Positions 9,182 through 22,378 of a stretch of DNA of 64,000 nt are shown one piece after another (position 1 is the first letter of the stretch; each line of letters begins with the position of its first letter). This DNA is from Aurantimonas sp. 22II-16-19i (GTDB lineage Bacteria > Pseudomonadota > Alphaproteobacteria > Rhizobiales > Rhizobiaceae), in NCBI RefSeq assembly GCF_002088275.1, contig NZ_AQQS01000017.1, forward strand, positions 48,535 through 112,534. Reading direction: 5' to 3'. Both the position numbers and the translations under genes were made by a program. The notes beneath the pieces were generated by a model. That model worked only from the letters and a program-made list of their open reading frames with translations. It searched no databases and had not been told where the DNA came from.

Positions 9182-9379
9182 TCAGGCGAGGTCCGCGTCG
9201 CTGTCGCCGAATGCGGCTGCGACGCCCTGCGTCGGCGGGATCAGGGCCGTCGATTTCTGGCCGGAAAGGATCTCCACGGCGCGGCGCGTGCCGCTCATTT
9301 CCTCGCCGTTGAAGCCGCAGACCTGAACCAGCAGCAGGACCAGGAGGAAAGAGCGGTGAAAGCGGATGCGATGGTCCAT
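9182..9379 (-). CDS. Small secreted peptide, hypothetical
   Basis: 65 residues beginning with a positively charged stretch and a hydrophobic core (MDHRIRFHRSFLLVLLLVQV), so a signal peptide or single membrane anchor is likely; one Cys follows at position 21. GGGGAGG lies eight bases before the ATG, which is the best reason to call it a gene. It points away from the glycosyltransferase gene and toward the end of dusA. No family recognised. Confidence 0.5.
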   Translation of the reverse strand: MDHRIRFHRSFLLVLLLVQVCGFNGEEMSGTRRAVEILSGQKSTALIPPTQGVAAAFGDSDADLA

Positions 9380-9588
9380 GGCTTGAGCCTCCCCGTCCTC
9401 GCCGGGGCCCGCCTGGCCGCCGTTGTCGTCGAAGACATGGGAGAAGTGGAACCACGAGACCTCGATCCGGCGCTGTACCGCGCGTCACGGTCGGGCGCGA
9501 TGTGCCAGACCAAGCAGGCCAGACGAAGCAGGCCAGACGGAGAGGCCGGCATGCGTGCAACGGGCCGGCAGACCTTGGCCGTCACGCT

Positions 9589-11133
9589 TCAGTAGGCCGC
9601 CTTCGTGCGGAACAGGCTGAGGGGCGTCATGGCGAGGATGTAGACATCCAGCAGCAGCGACCAGTTCTCGATGTAGAAGAGGTCGAATTCGAACCGTTTG
9701 ACGAGTTTCTCCGGCTCGTCGATCTCGCCGCGCCAGCCATGGATCTGCGCCCAGCCGGTGATGCCCGGCTTGACCTTGTGGCGGCCGAAATAGCCGTCGA
9801 CGATCTCGGTGAAGGTCTCGTCGCGGCTCGACTTCGCATGGACGGCGTGCGGGCGGGGCCCGACCAGCGAGAGGTCGCCGCGCAAGACGTTGAAGAGCTG
9901 CGGCAGTTCGTCGATCGAGGTCTTGCGGATGAACGCGCCGACGCGGGTGACGCGCCTGTCGTTCTTGGTGACGATCTGCTTGGCGTCCGGGTCGCTCATC
10001 TCGTGATAGAGCGAGCGGAATTTGAAGATCTGGACCACCTGATTGTTGAAGCCGTGGCGCTTCTGCCGAAAGATGACGGGTCCCGGGGAATCGAGCTTCA
10101 CGGCGATCGCCGCGGCCGCCATCACCGGCGACAGCAGCAGGATCGCAAAGAGCGCCGCGGTGACATCGAGCGCGCGCTTCGCAATCGCGTCCCAGTCGGC
10201 GAGCGGGCGGTCGACCACGTCGATCAGCGGCAGGGATCCGACATAGGAATAGGTGCGCGGTCGGAACTTCAACTCGCCCGCATGGGCCGCGAGACGGATG
10301 TCGAGGGGCAGCACCCAGAGCTGCTTCAGGAGGACGAGCAGCCTTTGCTCCGCCGACAGCGGCAGGGTGACGATCAGCATGTCGATGCGGGTGCGCCTGG
10401 CGAACTCGACGAGTTCGGCGATGGTGCCGAGCTTCGGGTAGCCGGCGACCAGCGGTGGCGAACGGCGGTCGTTCCGGTCGTCGAAGATGCCGCAGATCCG
10501 GATGTCGTTGCCGGGCTGCATCTCCAGGCCGCGGATCAGCGTCTCGGCGTTCTTGCCGCCGCCGACGATCAGCGCGCGGCGCTCCATGCGGCCGTTGCGC
10601 GCCCAGCGGCGCAGATTGTAGCCGAGGATCAGTCGCGCCGGAACGATCACGCCGAGGATCGCCAGGGACCAGGCGACGAACGGAAACGCGCTGAAGGTCG
10701 CCGAGGTGAGCACATAGAGGGCCGCGGCCACCAGGCCGACGGCAAGGCCGAGTCCCACTGCGACGCGCCACAGCCTTACAGCGGACGCCTTGAGGAAGGA
10801 CAGCTCATAGGTGTGGGCCGAGGTGAGGATCGCCGCCCCGAGTGCGGCTCCGGCCGCTGCCGCGCCGATACCCGTCAGGACGCCGGTTTCCGGAGGCTGC
10901 GGCTGCAGGCTCCACAGCACCGCGCCGAGAGCGAAGACTGTTGCCGCTTCGCCGAGCCGCCAGAGGCTGCACAGCATGCGCGGGCTGATGAAGTCGTTGT
11001 CGAGATGGGTCAGCGCCTGCAGGGCCTGCGCGTTCAGGACCACCGGCCCCGTGCCGGTCGCGCTCGCGGTCGCTCTGCCTGGCAGATTGTCGGCGTCGTG
11101 GAACAAGGGACGGTTCGCCTTGGGGTCTCTCAT
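9589..11133 (-). CDS. Polyprenyl-phosphate sugar phosphotransferase (WcaJ/ExoY type)
   Basis: 514 residues. The N-terminal half has four to five membrane segments (about 60-180) followed by a nucleotide-binding-like domain (RRALIVGGGKNAETLIRGLE, about 190-300). The C-terminal 200 residues are the bacterial sugar transferase domain: KRALDVTAALFAIL, SPGPVIFRQKRHG, FKFRSLYHEM, VGAFIRKTSIDELPQLFNVL, SLVGPRPHA and KPGITGWAQ. It should transfer a sugar-1-phosphate, typically from UDP-glucose, to undecaprenyl phosphate, the first step of exopolysaccharide or capsule synthesis in the inner membrane. No other polysaccharide genes lie beside it, so it is an orphan initiator here. Confidence 0.9.
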   Translation of the reverse strand: MRDPKANRPLFHDADNLPGRATASATGTGPVVLNAQALQALTHLDNDFISPRMLCSLWRLGEAATVFALGAVLWSLQPQPPETGVLTGIGAAAAGAALGAAILTSAHTYELSFLKASAVRLWRVAVGLGLAVGLVAAALYVLTSATFSAFPFVAWSLAILGVIVPARLILGYNLRRWARNGRMERRALIVGGGKNAETLIRGLEMQPGNDIRICGIFDDRNDRRSPPLVAGYPKLGTIAELVEFARRTRIDMLIVTLPLSAEQRLLVLLKQLWVLPLDIRLAAHAGELKFRPRTYSYVGSLPLIDVVDRPLADWDAIAKRALDVTAALFAILLLSPVMAAAAIAVKLDSPGPVIFRQKRHGFNNQVVQIFKFRSLYHEMSDPDAKQIVTKNDRRVTRVGAFIRKTSIDELPQLFNVLRGDLSLVGPRPHAVHAKSSRDETFTEIVDGYFGRHKVKPGITGWAQIHGWRGEIDEPEKLVKRFEFDLFYIENWSLLLDVYILAMTPLSLFRTKAAY

Positions 11134-11430
11134 CGATCCTGCCCGCCCGTTACCGTCGTGCCGCTGGCCGGCCCCCGGCCATCGGAGCCGGTTTTCCATC
11201 GGCCCCGTCGATCTTTTGTCTGGAGCAGCCTGCGCATTGTCATGGAAAGCCGCTAAGAAAGCGTTGCATACTTTCCACCGCCGGCCGATGCGGCGCGGCC
11301 TGTGCCAATGGTCACACCGGTCGCATTGGCAAGCATGCGATCGAGACCAGCGAAAGAGGTGTCGCCGCGGCCCCGAGCGGCAGGCGGTACCGGGCCGGCG
11401 GTCTGACCAGGCGAGCAAACGGAGAGCGAC

Positions 11431-11994
11431 ATGCATCAGGTGCCAATGCGCGGCGGGGCGACGTCCCGCAGGACGAGGAGGACCGGCGGAGGCGGGCGGC
11501 TCGCTTTGGTCCTCCTGCCGATCCTCATGGCGGCCATGACGATGGCGATGACGGGGGCAGCGCAGGCCCAGACCCTGCCCGGTTGCAGCGCCACCACCCT
11601 CGAGAACCCCGCGCGCCAGGTGCTCGATTGCGGCAATGGTCTCGTCATCGACAAGGAGGCCGCCGCGGCGCTTGCCAGCCAGACGCCGCAGCGTTCGCTC
11701 GAGCTGGATGAACGCGCGGTGCTCATCCAGGTCTCGCCGCGCGACTCCTTCCAGGTGTTGACCCCCCACGCCATCGCGACGGTGCGCGGAACGACCTTCG
11801 CCGTGGACGTGGAGACCGGCCTGACGTCGGTGTTCGTCGTCGAGGGCAGCGTCGCGGTGGAGCAGCGGACCGGGTCGGACGCCGTGCTGCTCGGGCCGGG
11901 AGACGGGGTGGACGTGCGCCCGGGCGAGCCGCTGGTGGTGCGCCAGTGGCCGCAGCTGCGGGCCGACGCGCTGCTCGCCCGCCTCGGGCGATGA
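11431..11994 (+). CDS. FecR-domain secreted protein
   Basis: 187 residues with an N-terminal signal peptide (hydrophobic LALVLLPILMAAMTMAMTG then AAQAQ cleavage region) and a FecR-type beta domain at about 70-185: LIQVSPRDSFQVLTPHAIATV, RGTTFAVDVETG, SVFVVEGSVAVEQ, VLLGPGDGVDV. The domain is periplasmic. The next gene, a CHASE2-adenylate cyclase, starts one base after its stop. FecR/CHASE2-cyclase pairs recur in bacteria, so the FecR protein probably feeds a periplasmic signal to the cyclase. Its own ligand is unknown. Confidence 0.82.
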   Translation: MHQVPMRGGATSRRTRRTGGGGRLALVLLPILMAAMTMAMTGAAQAQTLPGCSATTLENPARQVLDCGNGLVIDKEAAAALASQTPQRSLELDERAVLIQVSPRDSFQVLTPHAIATVRGTTFAVDVETGLTSVFVVEGSVAVEQRTGSDAVLLGPGDGVDVRPGEPLVVRQWPQLRADALLARLGR

Positions 11995-11995
11995 C

Positions 11996-13897
11996 GTGAC
12001 GCCGGCGACGAGGCAGGCGGCCGGGCTCCGGACCTCCCGCCGGACCTCCCGCCTGTCCTGGCCGCTGACGGCCTTGCTGCTCCTCGTCGCCATCGTCTGG
12101 AGCGGCTGGCTGGCGCGGACGCAGCTTCGCGGCGAGGCCAGCGTCATCGACCGGCTGGAGACCGCGACCCTCGACTGGCGGCTTCAGATCGCCGGGCCGC
12201 TGGCGCCGCCCGGCACCGTCGCCATCGTCGCCATCGACGATCGGACGGTGACCGCCGAGGGCGGCTATCCGCTGGCCCGCGGGCGGGTGGCGGCGATCGT
12301 CGCGGCGATCGAGCGGAGCGGGGCGAAGGGGCTGGCGATCGACATCCTGTTCGCCGGATCCGGCGGTTCGACCTCGGGCGAAACAGGCGGGGGCGAAACA
12401 GGCGGGGGCGAAGCGGCGGCCGGCGACGTGGCGCTGGCCGCGGCCCTCGCCAGAATTCCCTCGGCCATCGCCGCCGCGGCGACCTTCGACAAGGCGGCGT
12501 CGAGCCTCGTGCCGATGGCCGAGGACGTCCTCTCTCCCGCCGCCCTCTTCGCCGATGCCGCCAGGGTCGGGCTGGTCAACGTCTCCACCGATGCCGGCGG
12601 CACGCCGCGGCTGATGCCGATGCTGGTGCTGACGCCGAAGGGGCCGATGCCCTCGATCCTCCTCGCCGCGGCCGGCCTCGGCACCGGCGGCGAGGCGGCG
12701 CTTTCCGGCGATGCGGTGCGGCTGGGCGCTGCGAGCCGCCGGCTCGACCTCGGCTGGCACCTGCCGCTGCGCTTCCACGGGCCGGCGGGCACCATCGCGA
12801 CGGTGAGCGTCGAGCAGCTCCTCACCAAGGGCTCCGACCCGAAGCTGGCCGGCAAGCTGGTCTTCCTCGGCGTCACCGCGACGGCGATCGGCGACAACTT
12901 CTCCACCCCCTTCGACCCCCAGATGCCCGGCGTCGAGGTGCTGGCGACGGGCGCCGCCAACCTGATCGACGGAACCGCCCTCGTCCGCGACGCCGCGGTC
13001 CGGCGCATCGACGCGGGCGCCGCGATCGCCCTGACGCTCGCCGCCGTCGGCCTGATCGCTTTGGTGCCGCTGCCGATCGCGCTCGCCGTCGCGGCGGCGA
13101 CGCTGCTCGCCTGGCTCGGCGCCACGACGATCGGCGTCGCGAGCGGCGTCTGGCTCGCCAGCGTCCTGCCGCTCGCCGCCATGCTGCCGCCGGCGGCGCT
13201 GGCGGGCTCGATCCGGCTTTACCAGGACCGCCGGCTCGCCCGCACGCTGGCCGCCGCCGAGGCGGCGCTGCGGCGTTTCCAGCCCCGGGCGCTCGCGCTC
13301 CATCTCGCCGGCCACCCGGACTTCCTGATGGTGCCGCAGGAGCGCAGCGTCGCCATCCTCTTCGTCGACCTCGCCGGCTTCACCGGCATGAGCGAGCGGC
13401 TCGGCGCGTCGCGGACGCGGGACGTCCTGAAGGAGTTCCACACCCTCGTCGTCGAGGAGCTGGTGCCGCGCGGCGGCGTCGTCCTCAACTTCATGGGCGA
13501 CGGCGCCATGGTGGTGTTCGGCCTGCCCGAGGAGGGCGACGGCGACGCCACCCACGCGCTCGCCGCCAGCCTCGCCATGATCGCCGCGGTGCGCGGCTGG
13601 ATCGCCCGCACCGGCGCCGAGACAAGGCTCGGCGGCGTGCGCCTCGGCGCCCATTACGGGCCGGTGATCCTGTCGCGCCTCGGGCATGACGAGGAGCAGC
13701 ACATCACCGCCACCGGCGACAGCGTCAACGTCGCCAGCCGCTTGATGGAGGTGGCCAAATCCCACGGTGCCGGCATCGCGGTGTCGAAGGCCCTGTGGGA
13801 CGCCGCCGACGTCGCCGGCCTCACCCCGCCCGAAAGCTGGGAGGTGGTGGCGATCCGCGGCCGCGCGGAGGCGATGACGGTGGGCCTCTGGCGGTGA
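11996..13897 (+). CDS. CHASE2-domain adenylate/guanylate cyclase
   Basis: 633 residues, GTG start one base after the FecR gene stop. Order: one N-terminal membrane segment (about 24-40), a periplasmic CHASE2 sensor (about 50-330, with VAIVAIDDRTV and GAKGLAIDILF), a cluster of membrane segments (about 340-400), then a class III cyclase domain (about 450-630). The cyclase keeps both metal Asp residues, in ILFVDLAGFTGMSER and NFMGDGAMVVFG, and the TATGDSVNVASRLME helix, so it should be active. Product is probably cAMP. An in-frame 15-base tandem repeat at about 12377-12412 (GETGG units) expands a loop in CHASE2. Confidence 0.9.
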   Translation: MTPATRQAAGLRTSRRTSRLSWPLTALLLLVAIVWSGWLARTQLRGEASVIDRLETATLDWRLQIAGPLAPPGTVAIVAIDDRTVTAEGGYPLARGRVAAIVAAIERSGAKGLAIDILFAGSGGSTSGETGGGETGGGEAAAGDVALAAALARIPSAIAAAATFDKAASSLVPMAEDVLSPAALFADAARVGLVNVSTDAGGTPRLMPMLVLTPKGPMPSILLAAAGLGTGGEAALSGDAVRLGAASRRLDLGWHLPLRFHGPAGTIATVSVEQLLTKGSDPKLAGKLVFLGVTATAIGDNFSTPFDPQMPGVEVLATGAANLIDGTALVRDAAVRRIDAGAAIALTLAAVGLIALVPLPIALAVAAATLLAWLGATTIGVASGVWLASVLPLAAMLPPAALAGSIRLYQDRRLARTLAAAEAALRRFQPRALALHLAGHPDFLMVPQERSVAILFVDLAGFTGMSERLGASRTRDVLKEFHTLVVEELVPRGGVVLNFMGDGAMVVFGLPEEGDGDATHALAASLAMIAAVRGWIARTGAETRLGGVRLGAHYGPVILSRLGHDEEQHITATGDSVNVASRLMEVAKSHGAGIAVSKALWDAADVAGLTPPESWEVVAIRGRAEAMTVGLWR

Positions 13898-14468
13898 GGG
13901 CGCCGGCAGGGCCGGCCGCGCCGATCTCGCCGGCCGCGCCGCCGCCGCCGACGCCCGCATCTTCGACCCGGCGCCCGCCGGTCATGCCGCTCGTGCCACT
14001 GTCGCCGCGCCGGCGGATCGCCGCCGTCTCCAGCGCCCGCAGCCGGGCGTCGCGAAACGCTTCCGGCTGGCGCATGCGCAGCGCCGCCAGCCGCAGCGCC
14101 ATCAGCGCCTCCTTCGGCAAGGCGTCGAGGCAGGGCGGAACGCCCGCCTCGCCGGGCCGGGCGCCGAAGCGGCAGGTGAAGTCGCGCCGGCAGTCGCCCC
14201 GCCGGCAGTGCCGCACCAGCCCCTGGGCGATCGCCGCCAGCGCCCGTTCGTCCTCGCCCGGATCCCCGGCCGCGCCATCCTCGGCCGCGCCATCCTCCGC
14301 GGGCCGAACCTTGCAATGCCTGCGCCGGGGCGGCCGCGAGCGCCAACCGGCGGCGATCAGCGCCGCCCGGCAGGCGCTCGCATGGGCCCGCGCCAGGGCG
14401 CGGCTCTCGGCCCGCTCCTCCGGGCTTGCGGGCGGCTTCGGCATCGCCGGGCCCGGGGTCTTCGGCAT
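13821..14468 (-). CDS. Hypothetical protein overlapping the cyclase 3' end
   Basis: 215 residues, start fixed by GGAGG six bases before ATG 14468. The middle (residues 15-150) looks like a folded, Cys-bearing helical domain (HCRRGDCRRDFTCRFG, LKEALMALRLAALRMRQ-like helices); the C-terminal 60 residues are Gly/Pro/Arg-rich low complexity and run 77 bp antisense into the cyclase gene. The tail is therefore probably not conserved. No family recognised. Confidence 0.55.
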   Translation of the reverse strand: MPKTPGPAMPKPPASPEERAESRALARAHASACRAALIAAGWRSRPPRRRHCKVRPAEDGAAEDGAAGDPGEDERALAAIAQGLVRHCRRGDCRRDFTCRFGARPGEAGVPPCLDALPKEALMALRLAALRMRQPEAFRDARLRALETAAIRRRGDSGTSGMTGGRRVEDAGVGGGGAAGEIGAAGPAGALTARGPPSSPPRGRGSPPPPSFRAG

Positions 14469-15258
14469 GGCATCCTCCGCCCATGGCTGATCGGCCCCGC
14501 GCCGCGTTTTCCGCGGCCGGGCTGATGCGATTTCGATCTGCCGCCCCTCGTGCCTCCGGCAGTCGGGCGGCGGTGCACCGGAGGCAAGCCCTCCGAGTTT
14601 AGTCTCATCAATCGGCTCGCCTCCGGCGCACCGCGCGGCTCTTGAGCGACCTCCCATGGACCATCACCCGCCGGATCGACGGGGTCTGGCGGCGGCTGGC
14701 GCTTCACCCGCCGCGCCTTTTCAGCGCGGCGACTTCAAGCGGACCGATCCGCACCCGCGCCGTATTACGCGAGGGGCCAGCGGCGCCGGGAGGCCGTCCG
14801 GGACGCCCGCCCTCCGGAAGGGCGAACGGCGCGGAGACCGCATCGCCGGCCCGCGAGCGCTCCCGGCGAGCGCCCGTGCCCGGTTCCCGTCGACTTGGAG
14901 GGGGTGGACCGGCGATGGGGGGAGTATGGCGAGCGGGGGTAGGGCGGGGATGGGAATATTTGCGGGGTGAGGGGAATCAGGGGGTTGGGGGGAAACCGGT
15001 CCCGAGATATCTGCGGGGGACAGGATGGGGCGCCCTCTCTCCCCTTGAGGGAGCGGAAAAGAGGGGTAGAGATACCATATTGCCGGGCTCGCAGATCGAG
15101 CGATTTGGGTTCGAAACAGGGCGTCCAGAAAACCGCCCTAACGTTCCTCACGCGTCGGAATAGATACGGGGCCGATGATTTAGGGTGGTCAACCACGCCA
15201 CACTCTCTAGAGGTTTCGTGACAAGCCAAATCGTTGCATTGGCGATCACAAGCGATCA
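14469..15258. other. Intergenic region, GC-rich to AT-rich transition at island edge
   Basis: No gene seen. Up to about 15,060 the sequence is GC-rich with many G-runs and two similar short segments (around 14,950 and 15,008) reading ATTTGCGGGG and ATCTGCGGGG. From about 15,060 base composition drops to that of the NACHT/NYN insert. Near the NACHT stop there is a short direct repeat GCGATCAC-AA-GCGATCAC (15241-15258). No tRNA or integrase marks the boundary. Confidence 0.45.
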
Positions 15259-17453
15259 CTAACTGCCGCCACCTTCCCTCCACAAACTTCTAACGTCATC
15301 CCTCAAACGGATGTCATCGCTTCGAAGACTCTCAAACTTGAGAAGGCTCTCGGGTCTGCGCATGTGGATAAAGCGCGCCGGAGTCCCTCCTGCTCCTATG
15401 TTCGGATCTTCGATTATACGTTCATGAGATTCAAGGACGCGTAATAGATCATCAAACAGAGGATCCCTCATAAAAGACTTTGCCGCGTGATCGTCTGGAT
15501 CCAGTTTGAGCCAATACTGTCTCATGAAAAGTCTGCAAAGCCGTTCGAGTAATTTTACAGCCGGAGAGCGTGAGTCCGAATCGTTTTCCAACGAAGAATG
15601 AGTAAAGAATTTCGCAATTTCATCCGGATCACGAGTGCTCGTAATGCTGTTTGCCCTATGGAATTCCACGTGATTTATATTGGCGTGGAACGGAAAAGTA
15701 GTTGCTTCATCCAGGATTAGGGTTTCGATCGCGCAGTCACTGTCGAGCGATAAGGCGCTGCAATTTGAGCCTCGAACATCCAGTCGCAAAAAAAAGATAT
15801 TCTGCAGTTGACAGTCCAAAACTTCATCCGGCAAACATGCCTCTTCGATACTCGCGTCTTTATAAACACGGTTCCCGTCGCCGACACTTCTTCCAAGCGT
15901 TGTCAAGCACAAGCCGAAAACATTCTGACCGAATCTCCCAAAAGCGCCTTTTTCGAGCTCCCTGTGCGCTGCGCTGTGAAAGCGGGAGAATTGATCCTCA
16001 TCTAGAGTGCGCAGTATATCGCAAATGATTCCTTGCACCTCCAACCCAACTACTCCGCGGCGGGCCGCTCCTGAAAAATGCCCTAATGTTACCTCACTCA
16101 CGAGCCCTCGCGCAAGATAGTAGTAAAATATCTCAGAGTGAGAGAATTTGCGCATTTTCGAATACGCTTCGTCCCGCTCTAGCATTGCTAGAGAACCTAT
16201 TTTTGTGACGAAGCGCCCCAGATCGCGATCTGCCAGGACAGGTTTAAGTTGATTTTCGGCGATTAACTCAAGATACGGGATATCAAGTGACAAAGTTTCG
16301 TTCGCAGACATTTCCAAGGCGAACTCACTAAGTAATTTATCTAGCAAATCTGCATAGTCGATGTCACGGGTTTCCCGTATCGTATCGCTTAATAGAGCGC
16401 TCTCACGATTTACAATCGCATCAATCAGGAAATATTTCGGACCATTTTATTGCTAGAAATAAAACGCCAAGACTTATTGGGGAGTTTTGCGAGAACCGAC
16501 AAGAAATACGGCCGAAGGGAGTAGCTCCCAGCTTCAAGAAAATCGAACCGCCGCAGCATTTCAATTTCATCATTTGGCCAACCTGAGGAGGATAAATAAT
16601 CCGACGCAGTTTGCGGGCTAGTAGTACTTAATCTCGCCCGCTTTGTCGAGATATTGATCTCGCTCGATTTGACGCTGTCAGAGAATGATTGCGCATCAAA
16701 AAATGTGTCGCGGCCGGCAAGTATTATTGGGCCGCCCGACTTAGTCTTTTCGAGGAACTGCCGCAATGCCTCCCAAGCGTCCACGTAACCGGCTGGGTCA
16801 GCTAGTTCATCAAAACCGTCTATACAGACCTGTAAAAGACCCATCCGAATAAGGATTGGAACTTGAGCATAGGTGAATTTCGAACCAGAGGACTGAGTCG
16901 CCCTGGCTAGAAAATCGTCTAGTGTCGCAAGTCCGCGACCGCGGTTCACTACATGCAAAATCGGAGGTACATATATCCCATGACTTTTTTGTTGGCAGCG
17001 CTCCCACATCAAACGTCGCACAAGAGACGTTTTTCCTACGCCCGCAGGGCCGTCTAGCAGAATGATATCTAAGCGCTCAGGATCTTTTTTTGGTTGAGCG
17101 GCATGTAGGAAGCTTGCTAAACTCAGATCGCTGCCATCAATGTCGCCGACCGGTTCGATAAGCGACTCAGGATCAAATTGGTCCTGATCTCGATGAAATA
17201 TGCGATTCTGCGCGGCAAACAGCGCGTCAATATCCGCAAAAGTCTCCGAACCAATCAGTGATGCAAGGGAGGAAAATTTCTTGGATTGATTGTTCAAAAA
17301 CAAATCTACTGCATTCGATTGGTGATGTGATACAATTCGAATTTCCTCCCCATTTCTTATTAAGCAAACACTTTCTCTCAGATTGTTGCTGGTGCTTTCG
17401 ATATCAGTTGCAACATCTGCAAACGGTTGAACAGATTCAAATAGCGATGTCAT
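15259..17453 (-). pseudogene. NACHT/STAND NTPase, split by a single-base frameshift
   Basis: Two adjoining frames make one protein of about 731 residues. The first (17453-16425) has a NACHT core: Walker A LLDGPAGVGKTSLVR and Walker B LLQVCIDGFDELADP, then RPYFLSVLAKLPNKSW. The second (down to 15259) continues PKYFLIDAIVNRESALLS and FSHSEIFYYYLARGLV, the 'F-H-S/FxEY' motif that ends NACHT ATPase modules, then a C-terminal region of unknown type likely to be the sensor. One extra A in the AAAA run at 16445-16448 would join them. The start ATG overlaps the NYN stop (ATGA), so translation is coupled. Base composition is AT-rich. Bacterial NACHT proteins are known in phage defence; that role is inferred. 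Confidence 0.75.
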
Positions 17454-18073
17454 ACTAAAATTGACCTCGTATCTAGGTGAGAGTTTTTGTTCTGGCGCGT
17501 TATACGCATGAGTTTCGTTTTGCCGCCCCACTGAATAGAGGTCACAATAGCAGGCCAAATATCGTCATCGTCGCAGATTACGATGTTGTGTTCAGCCATT
17601 CCCAATCGAGTTGCAAATAGTAGGTCAGCTCCAAGGCACATATCCACCATTTTCTGTTCCTTGTTTCGTGTGGGCGCGCGAGATTTCATCGGCCGCCCGA
17701 GAGTATCCCAAACCGTCGCTCTTGGACCTCCGCAAAGCAACTGATTTCCCCAACCAAATTCGCCATCGAAGGAAATTTCGCCATGCCGAACAGGTTCGCT
17801 GAGGAAGCGTTGTTCAATCCGCTCGAACGCGACGCGGACACTCGTTTTAGTCTTTCCTTGGTGCCAACCGTTGTAGATCCGGAGCTTCACTCTTACGGCT
17901 GATGAGCTTTTTACCCGGCGCAAATAATCAGAAACTTTGTTATCGAGAGACAAAATCGCTTCTTCTGCAATCTGCTCTTCGCTTCGCGATCGATAGCGAA
18001 AACTGTGTGTCGCAATTCGCTGCGCTGCTCCCCAGTCAATATATACAATAGCATTCTCCACTTTTCCCATCAT
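17450..18073 (-). CDS. NYN-domain (PIN-like) nuclease, putative
   Basis: 207 residues. Start VENAIVYIDWGAAQRIA matches the first acidic strand of NYN nucleases, EQKMVDMCLGADLLFATRLG the central acidic helix (K-VD--L--D), and IVICDDDDIWPAIVTSIQWGG the 'SgDsDf-P' strand. These acidic residues would bind metal, so RNase activity is expected by family. The gene starts 3 bp after the uvrB stop and overlaps the NACHT gene by four bases, so the pair forms a two-gene unit, possibly read from the uvrB transcript. It is AT-rich compared with uvrB. The similarity is by motif pattern, not overall identity. Confidence 0.65.
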   Translation of the reverse strand: MMGKVENAIVYIDWGAAQRIATHSFRYRSRSEEQIAEEAILSLDNKVSDYLRRVKSSSAVRVKLRIYNGWHQGKTKTSVRVAFERIEQRFLSEPVRHGEISFDGEFGWGNQLLCGGPRATVWDTLGRPMKSRAPTRNKEQKMVDMCLGADLLFATRLGMAEHNIVICDDDDIWPAIVTSIQWGGKTKLMRITRQNKNSHLDTRSILV

Positions 18074-18076
18074 ATT

Positions 18077-21433
<3,357 letters not shown>

Positions 21434-21437
21434 GGCG

Positions 21438-21452
21438 GAACATATAGAGACC
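21438..21452 (-). promoter_or_regulatory. Candidate LexA (SOS) box before uvrB
   Basis: On the minus strand GGTC-N7-GTTC ends five bases before the uvrB ATG. The alphaproteobacterial LexA site is GTTC-N7-GTTC, so this is one mismatch away with exact spacing. uvr genes are standard SOS members, which supports it. Position so close to the ATG is unusual. Confidence 0.45.
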
Positions 21453-21835
21453 GCGGCGGGCGGATGGAAGGTGGCGCGGCAGCTTCGGGCGCGGTGCGGG
21501 AGCCGCTTCCACGGTTCCCCGCAGGCGGAGGCCGGCGAGCGCTCCGGGGCTGCAACGGCCCGCCGCGTGGCGCAGGCCCTGGCGGGCGCCCCTGCGGCGC
21601 GCCGTCGAGCGCCGACGGCAAGATCAGCATCCGATGCCGTGTCGCATCTTCCGCAGGGGTATTGCGATGCAGCAGAGGAATATTTGCAGACGGCAAGAAT
21701 CCGTTTTCCTCTGTCTTGAAACTTTGCTAAAATTCTAGGCACCCCCGAAAGGAAGAGAATGTCCTGCCGCGAGACAAGCGGCGGGAGCGGGCACCTGTTT
21801 GCTTCCGGCTCCTGGGGTGCTTGGGAGGACATGAC

Positions 21836-22378
21836 ATGCCACTTCTGACTGCTCTCGCCATCAGCATCGGCGCCCTCGGCGGCGTCGCGACATGGATCTT
21901 CGTCGGGCCGGCGGCCGGCGTCGGCCTGCAGATCTGGGCCGCCTTCGTCGCCTGGGCGGCGTTCTACCACTCCGGCGGCAAGATGGCGGCGCTGCGCGCC
22001 AACGTCCCCGCCCATATCCTCGGCGCCGTCGTCGGCTGGCTGGCGCTGGTCGGCACCACCAGCCTCGCCGGCAGCCTCGGCGTGCCGGTGGCGGCGGGAA
22101 TCTGCGTCGGCATCGGCGCCGCGGCCATGGTGTTGGCGGCGAACCTGCCGATCTTCGGCTCGATCCCGTCGACCGTCTACGGCTTCGCCTGCGTCGCCGC
22201 CTATGCGCTGCTCGCGGGCAAGCTCGGCACGCTCTATGCCGGCACCATCGTCGACAACCCGCTGATCAACATCGTCGCCTCGATGGTGATCGGTTCGGTG
22301 CTCGGATACCTGTCGGAGGCGATCGGCGTCGCCATCAGCAAGGGCCCCGCCGCCCCGAAGGCGCCTGCGCGGGCCTGA
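21836..22378 (+). CDS. DUF1097 family membrane protein
   Basis: 180 residues with five to six hydrophobic segments (for example [101 protein letters not shown]), so an inner-membrane protein. Length and pattern fit DUF1097, whose members include E. coli YcdZ; the function is unknown. GGAGG seven bases before ATG 21836 fixes the start. A tandem repeat begins at its stop codon. Confidence 0.78.
   Translation: MPLLTALAISIGALGGVATWIFVGPAAGVGLQIWAAFVAWAAFYHSGGKMAALRANVPAHILGAVVGWLALVGTTSLAGSLGVPVAAGICVGIGAAAMVLAANLPIFGSIPSTVYGFACVAAYALLAGKLGTLYAGTIVDNPLINIVASMVIGSVLGYLSEAIGVAISKGPAAPKAPARA

Noticed and set aside
9500..9545. Short direct repeat (AAGCAGGCCAGAC twice) near the glycosyltransferase gene end
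   Set aside because: Only two copies of 13 bp in GC-rich DNA without further structure; too weak to call an attachment site.
15100..15135. A tRNA-like T-arm (GGGTTCGAAACAGGG) that could mark an integration site
   Set aside because: The bases on either side of TTCGAAA are not complementary, and no acceptor stem or anticodon arm can be drawn.
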